Positions 36,906 through 44,272 of a stretch of 64,000 nt of DNA are shown in pieces. Below the pieces are notes generated by a model. That model searched no databases, was not told the DNA's origin, and was given only the letters and a program-made list of their open reading frames with translations. How positions within the stretch are numbered: the first letter of the stretch is position 1; each line of letters begins with the position of its first letter. A program made the position numbers and the translations under genes. The stretch is taken from the NCBI GenBank assembly GCA_001898385.1, contig MKTT01000076.1, forward strand, positions 100,212 to 164,211. The letters run 5' to 3'. This DNA is from Planctomycetales bacterium 71-10. GTDB lineage: Bacteria; Planctomycetota; Planctomycetia; Isosphaerales; Isosphaeraceae.

Positions 36906-39749
36906 TCACCACGAGCCCTCCGCCGCGTCGCTCTCCCACGAGCCGGAGGCCGCCTCCGGGGCCTCGACGGCCGGCGCGGGGGCCGGGCGGCGCTCGGGCG
37001 CGGCGGCCGTCGCGGCCCCGCCGAGCATCGCCCCGGCGGCACCTACTGCAGCTCCCATGCCGAAGTTCTGCACGGCGACCGCGCGGCGACGCTGCTCGGC
37101 CTCGACCTGCATCTGGCGGGCGTAGGCCTGCTGCACGGCCCACTGGTGGGCCTGGCGGACCTGCTGGATCGACGAGCCGGCCGCCTGGATGGACTGCTCG
37201 TACCGCTGCTGATGGTAGAACGCCTGCGCCTGGCTCAACATCGACTCGGCCGGGGCCGTGTCCAGGCCGACGCCCATCGACAGGAACGTGCGGCCCTCGC
37301 GGATGGTCCGGGCGGCCTCGGCCATCTCGGCCTCGGCCTGACGGGCCAGGCGGACGTCCTCGCGGGCCAGCCGCTCCGAATGCTCCAGGTCCCGGCGGGC
37401 GCCGCGGACCTGGTCCAGCAGCCTCGGCCACTCGTTCCCCGCGCGGGTGCCGTCGTCGTCGACGAGGTTGAGCACGTCGACGGCGTGGCGATAGTGCTGA
37501 TTGGCCGCCGGGCGGTCCTCCGTGTGCCCGGCGAGGAACGCCTCCACCCGCGAGGCGTGCCGTCGGGCGTCGTCGTACTCCCCGGTCAGGACGTGGTAGA
37601 CGTCCAGGTCGGATTGCGCCTGCGACCGCGCGATGCCGTACTCCTCGCGCGCCTGCGCCAGGGCCTTCAACGCCGACGGCCAGTCGGGCCGCGGCGTCGA
37701 GGCGATCCGGATCGCCTCCTCTTTCGCCTTGGCCGCGACCTGGAAGCTCCCCCTCGCCTGGCCGCCGACGACGTGGTCGTACTGCTGGTAGAACGCCCGG
37801 ACCTCGCGATCGAGCGCCGCGAGGTCGTCGACCAGCCGCCCCGCCTGCTCGCGCACGCCCTTCAGGGCCGTCAGCCGCTCGGCGACGCCGTTCATCAGCC
37901 GGAAGACGGCCTTCTGCTCCAGGTTCAGGCGGCCCAGCAGCCGGGAGGCGAGGAGGTACTTCTGGGCCTGCGGGTCGGCCGCCTGCTCGACCTCGTCGGC
38001 CTTGCGGTCGAAGGTCTCCAGCAGCGCCCGCGCCTGGGCGAGGTTGCCGGCGACGTCTTGCCAGGACGCCGGGGCGAAGTCGCGGCCCAGTTCCTGCTCG
38101 AACGCCGCATACTGGGCCGCGGCCTCGGCGAGGCGTCGCGACTCCCGCCGCGCCTCCGGGAGCCCCCTGGAGACGGCGTCGCGGGCCTGGACGACGGCGT
38201 CGAGCACGCCCCGCGCCTGGTCGAGCGAGCCGCGGGCGGCGGCCAGCTTCTTCGCCGCCTCGGCCGGGTCGCCCGCTTCGAGCGCCGTTTGCAGGCCGGC
38301 GAGCGCCTGGTCGGCCTGCGCGGCCGGGTCGTCGGGGTCGCCGCCGTCCTCGTCCAGGCGGAGGCCGTCGCGACGACGCGCGGCGACGTCCTGACGCAGC
38401 TTGGTCAGGCCCTCCTGAACCTTCGCCCCCTCCTCCAGCCGCGCGACCACGTCCCCCGCGCGGCCGGCCAGGGCGTCGGCGTCGGCCTTCGTGCGCTCGT
38501 AGACGACCTTCGCACCCAGCGGGTCCGGGACCAGGAGGGCGTCGGCCCGGCGGGCCTGCGTCGCGATCCGCTCGGCGTCGGACCGATAGGGCTCGACGGG
38601 GAGGCTCCTGGCACCCACGGCCTCGACGCCGGTCGTCGCCCGCCCCCGCCCCTCCTCGGCGGCCTTCGCGGCGGCGCGGGCGTCCTCGTGGGCCGCGTTG
38701 AGCCGGTCCATCGTCTGCGAGCAGGCGACCGCGCCCGCCTCGACTTCCTCGAACACCTTGGCGTCGGAGACCAGCTTGTCGGCCTCGCCGACCCCCTTGG
38801 CCCCCTGCCCGCCGTGCTTCTCCGCCCGGTCGACGACGTCCATCACCTCCAGCCAGCGGTCCCAGAGCTTACGCAGGTCTTCCTGGGCCTTCTCATAAAG
38901 GGCCAGCGTGTCGCCGGCCATCGGCTCGGTGAAGTCGCCGTCCTCGACCGGCAGCGCCTTGAGCCGGGCCTTGAGGGCGTCGAGCCGGTCCATCATGGCC
39001 ACGGCCTTCCCCTTGTAGTCCTTCAACTTGGCCCGGAACGCCCCCCGGGCCCGCCGCCTCCCCAGCCAGACGAGCAGCGCCGCCATCCCGGCGAGGACCG
39101 CGACCGAGGCGCCTAACGACCACGCCAGTTCGTGCTTCGTCGGGGCGTGCAGGGGCGTGGGGGCCGCCGACGCGGCCGCGGTCGCGACCTCCCGCGCCGG
39201 GGCGGGCGCGATCGCCCCGGCGCGGGTCGTCGCGCGGGCGTCGATCGCTTTGAGGAGCGAGGCCAGCGCGCCCGGATAGTCGCCCGCCCGCGCCAGGGGG
39301 GCGAACGCCGACCCGATCAGGCCCTCGACGTCGGCCGGGGCCAGCCCTCCCCTCTCCGCCAGCGGGTGCGACGGCAGGACGACGACGCGGCGGTCGTCGA
39401 GCGCCGCCAAGACCAGGACCGAGGCCGCCGGGTCGAGCTTCAGCCCCGCCGCCTCGGCCTCGCCCCGCCAGGCGTCGCGGAGCCGCTCCGCGTAATCGCG
39501 GGCGGCGTGCGCGCCATCGCCCGTCGACCTCACGACCGCGGCGTAGTACGTCCGCGGCGACTTCGCCTCCAGATCCCGGATCGCCTCCCGGACCGCCTGG
39601 TAGCGATCGGGGACGTCCGCGACGTAGACGCACCCGCCCGTGAACTTCGGCATGGGCGAGGCGTCTCCGGCGCGGCCGACGGCCGGCCCGACGGCGAGCA
39701 GGGCGATGGCCAGGAACGCCCCCGGATGCGTCGCGATCTTCGATCCCAT
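36906..39749 (-). CDS. TPM-domain membrane protein with very long coiled-coil region
   Basis: A 947-residue protein, first gene of the operon. A signal peptide (1-28) is followed by a TPM_phosphatase domain (about 38-170: KFTGGCVYVADVPDRYQAVR, DPAASVLVLAALDDRRVVVL, APLARAGDYPGALASLLKAI). A Pro/Ala-rich linker leads to one membrane segment (208-229, then RRRARG). The following 700 residues are cytoplasmic alpha-helical coiled coil, rich in Ala, Glu and Arg, with a His/Gln-rich stretch and a low-complexity tail. TPM domains are often periplasmic and linked to photosystem repair or membrane stress. ATG 39749 is chosen because the signal peptide begins there. Confidence 0.7.
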   Translation of the reverse strand: MGSKIATHPGAFLAIALLAVGPAVGRAGDASPMPKFTGGCVYVADVPDRYQAVREAIRDLEAKSPRTYYAAVVRSTGDGAHAARDYAERLRDAWRGEAEAAGLKLDPAASVLVLAALDDRRVVVLPSHPLAERGGLAPADVEGLIGSAFAPLARAGDYPGALASLLKAIDARATTRAGAIAPAPAREVATAAASAAPTPLHAPTKHELAWSLGASVAVLAGMAALLVWLGRRRARGAFRAKLKDYKGKAVAMMDRLDALKARLKALPVEDGDFTEPMAGDTLALYEKAQEDLRKLWDRWLEVMDVVDRAEKHGGQGAKGVGEADKLVSDAKVFEEVEAGAVACSQTMDRLNAAHEDARAAAKAAEEGRGRATTGVEAVGARSLPVEPYRSDAERIATQARRADALLVPDPLGAKVVYERTKADADALAGRAGDVVARLEEGAKVQEGLTKLRQDVAARRRDGLRLDEDGGDPDDPAAQADQALAGLQTALEAGDPAEAAKKLAAARGSLDQARGVLDAVVQARDAVSRGLPEARRESRRLAEAAAQYAAFEQELGRDFAPASWQDVAGNLAQARALLETFDRKADEVEQAADPQAQKYLLASRLLGRLNLEQKAVFRLMNGVAERLTALKGVREQAGRLVDDLAALDREVRAFYQQYDHVVGGQARGSFQVAAKAKEEAIRIASTPRPDWPSALKALAQAREEYGIARSQAQSDLDVYHVLTGEYDDARRHASRVEAFLAGHTEDRPAANQHYRHAVDVLNLVDDDGTRAGNEWPRLLDQVRGARRDLEHSERLAREDVRLARQAEAEMAEAARTIREGRTFLSMGVGLDTAPAESMLSQAQAFYHQQRYEQSIQAAGSSIQQVRQAHQWAVQQAYARQMQVEAEQRRRAVAVQNFGMGAAVGAAGAMLGGAATAAAPERRPAPAPAVEAPEAASGSWESDAAEGSW

Positions 39750-40066
39750 GTTCTCGGCCCGCCGTGGTTGGTCGGGCGACGCGAGGCCGGACGGCCCCGG
39801 GGCGTCGCCCGCGCCCGAAACATGCACCTGTTCAGAATATCCCCCTCGCCGGGCCGATTCAACGGGGCCATCGCGCCCCTCGCCACCGCGGCCTTCGCGC
39901 CCGACGGGCGACGTGCGTCGCCTCGAAACGACGCCGAGAGCGCCCGCGACGATTCCATGCAACACTGCTCGCCGGCAGGCCGACGCGGCCTACGATTCCT
40001 CACGTCATGACGATGTGATCAACCCGGTCGCGAGACGCCCGGGGTGCATTTTCCGAGGAGAGAACG
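39750..40066. other. 317-bp divergent gap between the TPM gene and the choice-of-anchor A gene
   Basis: Apart from the minus-strand promoter candidate at 39834-39862, the gap contains an A/T-richer end (39990-40020) that may hold the rightward promoter. No gene is supported in it. GAGGAG at 40055-40060 is the ribosome binding site of the next gene. Confidence 0.5.
39834..39862 (-). promoter_or_regulatory. Putative sigma-70 promoter of the TPM-PspA-AAA operon
   Basis: On the minus strand TTGAAT (39862-39857) and TATTCT (39839-39834) are separated by exactly 17 bases; each matches four of six consensus positions. Transcription would start about 78 bases before the ATG at 39749. The block is an AT-rich spot in a GC-rich gap. 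Confidence 0.5.
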
Positions 40067-41080
40067 TTGATCCAGAAGTTGACGAGGGCCGCCGTACTGT
40101 CCCTTCCTCTGGTCTTCGCCGCGCCCGCCCGGGCCGACCTGCTTCGCGATTGGAACGTCGTGGTGACGGGAGACGCCTATGTGAGGACCGAGACGGAAGG
40201 CCCCGTGCGCGTCGGCGGGAATCTCTATCTGGCCGGCGGCGGTTACGGCATCTCGCCCCGCGCCGGGACGCTCGCGGGGACCGGCGGCGTCGGACTGATG
40301 GTCGGCGGGAACGTCCTGAACGCGCAGAAGGACGGCGTGAAGCTGAATCCGCCGGAGGGCGGCGGCGTGACGAGCGCCGTGATCGGCGGGTCCTCGACCG
40401 ATCTGGATCGGTTCGCGAACGGCCCGGCGACCGTCGGCGTCGCCTCCGTCCAGGGGATCGGCGCCGCGGACGCCCCCCTGCTCCAGTCGTATTCGGACGG
40501 CTTCAAGGCCCTGACGGCGAACAACACCTACGCCATCGCCAACGGCAACCAGGGCCTGTTCAAGATCACGGACGTGGACACGGTCACCGGCAACGCCGTG
40601 TTCAACGTGACCGCGGCCGAGGTCTTCGGCAACACCGGCATCGGGGAGATCAAGCTCGACCTGAACGGCCACACGTTCGACTTCGGCGAGTCGATCGTGA
40701 TCAACGTGAGCGGCTCCGAGGTCGATTGGGTCGGCGCCAAGAACTTCCTCGACTTCGGCGGCGCGCTGGCCAACGTGATCTGGAACTTCTACGGCGCGAC
40801 CGAGATCGACATGCACGGCTACGGCAACCTCATGGGGGCCATGTTGGCACCCAAGGCGACCCTCCTGGACACGAACACCATCGATGGCGGCGTCTTCGTG
40901 AAGCAGATCGGCGATGCGTCGAATCCCTACAGCGGGCAGGGCGGAGAGATCCACCCGCCGCTCTACCGGGGGTTCGTCCCCACGACGACCGCCGTCCCCG
41001 AGCCCTCGGCCTTCGCGATGGCCGGCGTCGCGCTGGCGGCCGGCGCGGCCTTCGTCCGCAGGACGCGCCGCGACGCCTGA
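40067..41080 (+). CDS. Choice-of-anchor A family protein with PEP-CTERM signal
   Basis: A 337-residue secreted protein starting at TTG 40067, six bases after GAGGAG; the signal peptide then reads MIQKLTRAAVLSLPLVFAAP. The central domain has WNVVVTGDAYVRTETEGPVR and IWNFYGATEIDMHGYGNLMG ... APKAT, which is the choice-of-anchor A domain of secreted surface proteins. The C terminus is VPEPSAFAMAGVALAAGAAF followed by RRTRRD, a PEP-CTERM signal. It is divergent from the PspA operon. Function is unknown beyond likely cell-envelope location. Confidence 0.82.
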   Translation: MIQKLTRAAVLSLPLVFAAPARADLLRDWNVVVTGDAYVRTETEGPVRVGGNLYLAGGGYGISPRAGTLAGTGGVGLMVGGNVLNAQKDGVKLNPPEGGGVTSAVIGGSSTDLDRFANGPATVGVASVQGIGAADAPLLQSYSDGFKALTANNTYAIANGNQGLFKITDVDTVTGNAVFNVTAAEVFGNTGIGEIKLDLNGHTFDFGESIVINVSGSEVDWVGAKNFLDFGGALANVIWNFYGATEIDMHGYGNLMGAMLAPKATLLDTNTIDGGVFVKQIGDASNPYSGQGGEIHPPLYRGFVPTTTAVPEPSAFAMAGVALAAGAAFVRRTRRDA

Positions 41081-41401
41081 TCGGCTCCCGCCCACGGCCC
41101 GGCTCCCGAAGCCGGATTCAGAGGCCCCCGCCGGCGGCGAGGGGCCTCGTCTCGCGCGCCGCCGCGGATCGCGCCTCCGGAAACCCTCCCCTTGGATCGG
41201 CCGACTCGTCGATGTAGACTGAAAGGACAGTCCGAAAGCGAGGGCCGTCGCACCACGACGGCCCCCTCCCCCGAGGCCGGACCGCTCGGCCGCGCCGCCG
41301 GCGCGACCGCGGCGGGTGCGCGCCCCGGCCGATCGTGCGACCATCCGGCGGGCTCGCCGCCGACTTCATCAACCAAACGTCCCCAGCCGAGGGAGACGCC
41401 C
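41081..41401. other. 321-bp gap before the octahaem cytochrome gene
   Basis: It contains the hairpins at 41099-41148 and a weak promoter-like pair: TTGGAT (41192-41197) and TAGACT (41215-41220), spaced 17 bases. An open frame through the second half is not supported as a gene. The leader from the presumed start site to the ATG would be about 175 bases, long enough for regulation, but I see no known riboswitch. Confidence 0.4.
41099..41148 (+). terminator. Tandem hairpins after the choice-of-anchor A gene
   Basis: CCGGCT/AGCCGG (41099-41104 / 41110-41115) and GAGGCCCC/GGGGCCTC (41121-41128 / 41141-41148) follow the stop by 18 and 40 bases. There is no T-tract, so a terminator role is likely but not certain. 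Confidence 0.4.
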
Positions 41402-42760
41402 ATGTCGTTCCGCGGATTGTTCATCGCGGTCGTGCTGAGCACGGCGATGATCGTGTCGGCCTTCGTGCTCCAGTCGAAACGGCCGAGGATGGAGGTCGAC
41501 CGACCGACCGCCGACCTCGTCAAGGCCACGGGCAAGTGCGCCGACTGCCACCGCCATGAGACCTCGGCCGTCGTCCACGAGTTCGAGATGAGCCGCCACG
41601 CCAAGGCGGGCGTCGCCTGCCTGGACTGCCACCAGCCGACCAAGGGGCAGGAGCCGTACGACCACAAGGGCTTCACCATCACCCGGAAGCTCACCTCCAA
41701 CAACTGCCGCGCCTGCCACGAGAAGCAGGTCGACGAGTACATGAGGAGCCGTCACGCCGCCCCGGCCTGGGCCGCGGTCGCCGGGACGGCCGACTTCACG
41801 CCCGAGCAGGTCGCGTTCTCCGAGGCCATCCACAAGGGGGCCGTGGAGCGCCCGCCACACCCGCTGACGGCCGTGGAGGGGATGGCGGCGATCAACAAGG
41901 GCTGCCGGCAGTGCCACGACGTCGGCAAGCCGAACCCGGACGGCTCCATCGGGTCCTGCACCGCCTGCCACGCCCGTCACGTCGCGTCCGTCGAGCTGGC
42001 CCGGCTGCCGGAGACCTGCGGCCAGTGCCACATGGGCCCGGACCACTCGCAGCTGGAGATCTACCACGAGTCGAAGCACGGCGTCCTGTTCAACGCCCAG
42101 CGGCCGTTCATGAACCTGGCCGCCCGGCCCGAGAAGCTGACGACCGAGGACATGCCCCTCCCCACCTGCGCCACCTGCCACATGAGCGGCCTGGAGGGGG
42201 AGAAGTTCACCCACGACGTCACCCAGCGGTTGTCCTACTTCCTGTTCGCCCCGGTCTCCGAACGTCGGCCGAACTACGAGGCCGGCCGTCGGAACATGAA
42301 GGCGATCTGCCTGAAGTGCCACACGAACCCCAAGATCCAGGAGTTCTACGGCGGCGCCGAGGGGGTCGTCCGGTCCACGAACAAGCTGGTCAAGGAGGCC
42401 GACGAGATCATCGCCGGGCTCCGCAAGGACAAGCTCCTGACGCCCGAGCCGTTCGACGAGCCGATCGAATACCTCCACTTCGACCTATGGCACTACGGCG
42501 GCCGGACCGCCAAGCACGGCGCCTACATGGGCGGGGCCGACTTCGTCCAGTGGCACGGCTACTACGAGATCGTCAGCAAGATGGCCGAGCTGAAGAAGTC
42601 GGCCGAGGAGATCCGCGAGAAGGCCGGCAAGGCCGAAGGCGGGCCGAAGCCCGCCCTCGCCGAGACCGAGGCCCCGAAATCGGGCGAACTGCCGGCGGAC
42701 GTCTTCCCGCCGTCCGCAAAGCCGGGAGGCGAGGCCGATGCTTCGAATACTCCGAAGTAA
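41402..42760 (+). CDS. Octahaem c-type cytochrome, hydroxylamine-oxidoreductase-like
   Basis: A 452-residue exported protein. After an N-terminal hydrophobic segment (about 5-23) there are eight CXXCH haem motifs: CADCH, CLDCH, CRACH, CRQCH, CTACH, CGQCH, CATCH and CLKCH. The spacing and the C-terminal helix with GAYMGGADFVQWHGYYE match the HAO family of octahaem proteins, which includes hydroxylamine and hydrazine dehydrogenases and the reductive epsilon-HAO type. Which direction it works in depends on a cross-linking Tyr that I cannot place without alignment. GGAG lies six bases before ATG 41402. It overlaps the next membrane gene by 23 bases. Confidence 0.85.
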   Translation: MSFRGLFIAVVLSTAMIVSAFVLQSKRPRMEVDRPTADLVKATGKCADCHRHETSAVVHEFEMSRHAKAGVACLDCHQPTKGQEPYDHKGFTITRKLTSNNCRACHEKQVDEYMRSRHAAPAWAAVAGTADFTPEQVAFSEAIHKGAVERPPHPLTAVEGMAAINKGCRQCHDVGKPNPDGSIGSCTACHARHVASVELARLPETCGQCHMGPDHSQLEIYHESKHGVLFNAQRPFMNLAARPEKLTTEDMPLPTCATCHMSGLEGEKFTHDVTQRLSYFLFAPVSERRPNYEAGRRNMKAICLKCHTNPKIQEFYGGAEGVVRSTNKLVKEADEIIAGLRKDKLLTPEPFDEPIEYLHFDLWHYGGRTAKHGAYMGGADFVQWHGYYEIVSKMAELKKSAEEIREKAGKAEGGPKPALAETEAPKSGELPADVFPPSAKPGGEADASNTPK

Positions 42761-43616
42761 GCCCTGGCTCGCCCGGCCCCTGTTCTGGGTCGAGCTGTTC
42801 GCCATCGGCAACATCGGCTTCCTGGCCGTCGACGTGGCGGTCGCGCACCAGATGAACGCCTTCGAGCACCCGGCCGAGTACATCCCGGTCGCCTTCTCGC
42901 TGGCGTGCGCCCCGCTGCTGCTGGTCGCCATGCTGGTCGGCGGCCCCGAGCCCGCCACGAGTCGACGCCGGCCCGAGGGCCGCGCCCCATGGCGGACTTC
43001 GCTGGCGCGCGGGATCGGGCTCCTGATCGGGTTCGGGTCGCTGGTCGTGGGGATCGCGGGGCTGATCCTCCACCTCCGCGGCGACTTCTTCCACGACATG
43101 ACGCTCAAGAACCTGGTCTACACCGCCCCGTTCGCCGCCCCCCTGGCCTACGCCGGGTTGGGCCTGCTGGTGATGCTCAACCGCATGGTCGACGGCCGGA
43201 CGAAGGAGTGGGCGGCGTGGGTGGTGGTCCTGGCGGCGGGCGGCTGGGCGGGGAACTTCGTCCTCAGCCTGGCCGACCACGCACAGAACGGCTTCTTCCG
43301 GCCCAGCGAGTGGACGAGCGTGATCGGCGCGGCGGTCGCGTTCGGATTCTTGACGGCCGTGGTCGCCGTGCCCGACAATCGCCCGCTGCGGGCCGTCGCG
43401 GCGGCCGTCATGGCGATCCAGCTCGCGATCGGGCTGGTCGGCTTCGGCCTCCACGTCCATGCGAACGTGGTGCGGCCCTCGGCCACGCTGTGGGCCTCGT
43501 TCCTCTACGGCGCGCCGGCGTTCGCCCCCCTGCTGTTCGACGACCTGGCGATCCTCGGCCTGCTGGGCCTCTGGGCCCTGGAGGCCGACAAGATCGAGGT
43601 CGACGCCTACGCCTGA
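42738..43616 (+). CDS. Polytopic membrane protein coupled to the octahaem cytochrome
   Basis: A 292-residue protein with about seven or eight predicted membrane segments; the clearest are LFAIGNIGFLAVDVAVAHQM, GIGLLIGFGSLVVGIAGLIL and WAAWVVVLAAGGWAGNFVLS. Several His residues lie in or near segments (AVAHQM, LILHLRGDFFHD, SLADHAQNG, GLHVHANV) and could be haem b or quinone-site ligands. No known family is obvious. The start lies inside the cytochrome gene, so the two are coupled, and it is a good candidate for the membrane electron carrier of the octahaem protein. Confidence 0.75.
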   Translation: MLRILRSKPWLARPLFWVELFAIGNIGFLAVDVAVAHQMNAFEHPAEYIPVAFSLACAPLLLVAMLVGGPEPATSRRRPEGRAPWRTSLARGIGLLIGFGSLVVGIAGLILHLRGDFFHDMTLKNLVYTAPFAAPLAYAGLGLLVMLNRMVDGRTKEWAAWVVVLAAGGWAGNFVLSLADHAQNGFFRPSEWTSVIGAAVAFGFLTAVVAVPDNRPLRAVAAAVMAIQLAIGLVGFGLHVHANVVRPSATLWASFLYGAPAFAPLLFDDLAILGLLGLWALEADKIEVDAYA

Positions 43617-43629
43617 GCCGGAGCCCCGG

Positions 43630-44178
43630 ATGGACCTGGAAAGCTACCTGAAAGAGCCGGTGTCGACGGACCGCCCCCGCACCAGCGGCTGGCTGTCCGC
43701 CGGCCGGCTCGAAGTCCCCAGCGGCGTGATGGTCGTCGCCGACCCGACGTTCCTGTTCCACGCCGAGCCGATCGAGGTCGGCGCGGGGACGTTCGCGATC
43801 GAGGTCGCGCTCTCCGACTTCGCCGGCCGTCGCCTCGTCTCGAAGCTCCGCGCCGTGCGAGCCCCCGGCGGGGCCGTGGGCGCGGACGTCCAGCGCTTCA
43901 TCGTGGATTCCGGCCGCGTCGGCCTGGCCGACGTCGACCGCTTCCACGCCGAGACCGACCCCCTGGACGACGCGGGCTATCAGGATTACATCGCCGGGAC
44001 GAAGGGCGACGACCTCGTCGGGATCTTGCACGCCGACGGCCCATCGCCCCTGTTCTTCGCCGGGACGGGCTTCGGGAGCGGCGCCTACCTGATCCGCGAG
44101 ATCGTCCGCGACGGCGAGCGCGTCGGCCTCCAGGTCGTCTTCGCGAACCTGGACGTGGACGATCCGCAGGACGGCTGA
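43630..44178 (+). CDS. DUF4241-like cytoplasmic protein
   Basis: A 182-residue protein without signal peptide or membrane segments. LEVPSGVMVVADPTFLFHAE, FAIEVALSDFAGRRLVSKLR and FFAGTGFGSGAYLIREIVRD resemble DUF4241 proteins, which occur in some polymorphic-toxin immunity neighbourhoods but also as solitary genes. GGAG precedes ATG 43630. It is 13 bases after the membrane gene, but its role with the octahaem cytochrome is unclear. The family assignment is from memory of motif style. Confidence 0.5.
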   Translation: MDLESYLKEPVSTDRPRTSGWLSAGRLEVPSGVMVVADPTFLFHAEPIEVGAGTFAIEVALSDFAGRRLVSKLRAVRAPGGAVGADVQRFIVDSGRVGLADVDRFHAETDPLDDAGYQDYIAGTKGDDLVGILHADGPSPLFFAGTGFGSGAYLIREIVRDGERVGLQVVFANLDVDDPQDG

Positions 44179-44214
44179 ACCCGGCCCGGACGCCCCTCGA
44201 AACGCGCGGCGCGG

Positions 44215-44242
44215 TTGCAGGATCGCGACGCCGGGGGATAAT
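44215..44242 (+). promoter_or_regulatory. Putative promoter of hisD
   Basis: TTGCAG (44215-44220) and GATAAT (44237-44242) are spaced 16 bases. The -10 box matches five of six consensus bases, and ATG 44273 follows 30 bases later. It suggests a separate transcription start for the his genes. Confidence 0.5.
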
Positions 44243-44272
44243 AAAGGTCTGTTACGCCCCCGAACGCCGCCG

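Noticed and set aside
36813..39116. 767-codon plus-strand frame over the TPM gene
   Set aside because: Antisense artefact; the minus-strand gene has signal peptide, TPM and membrane segment in the right order.
41402..42760. Taking the HAO-like gene as evidence of an anammox planctomycete
   Set aside because: Gene content (Isosphaeraceae-like repeats, PEP-CTERM proteins, very high GC) does not suit Brocadiales, and no hydrazine synthase or related gene is present. HAO-like octahaem proteins also occur outside anammox bacteria.
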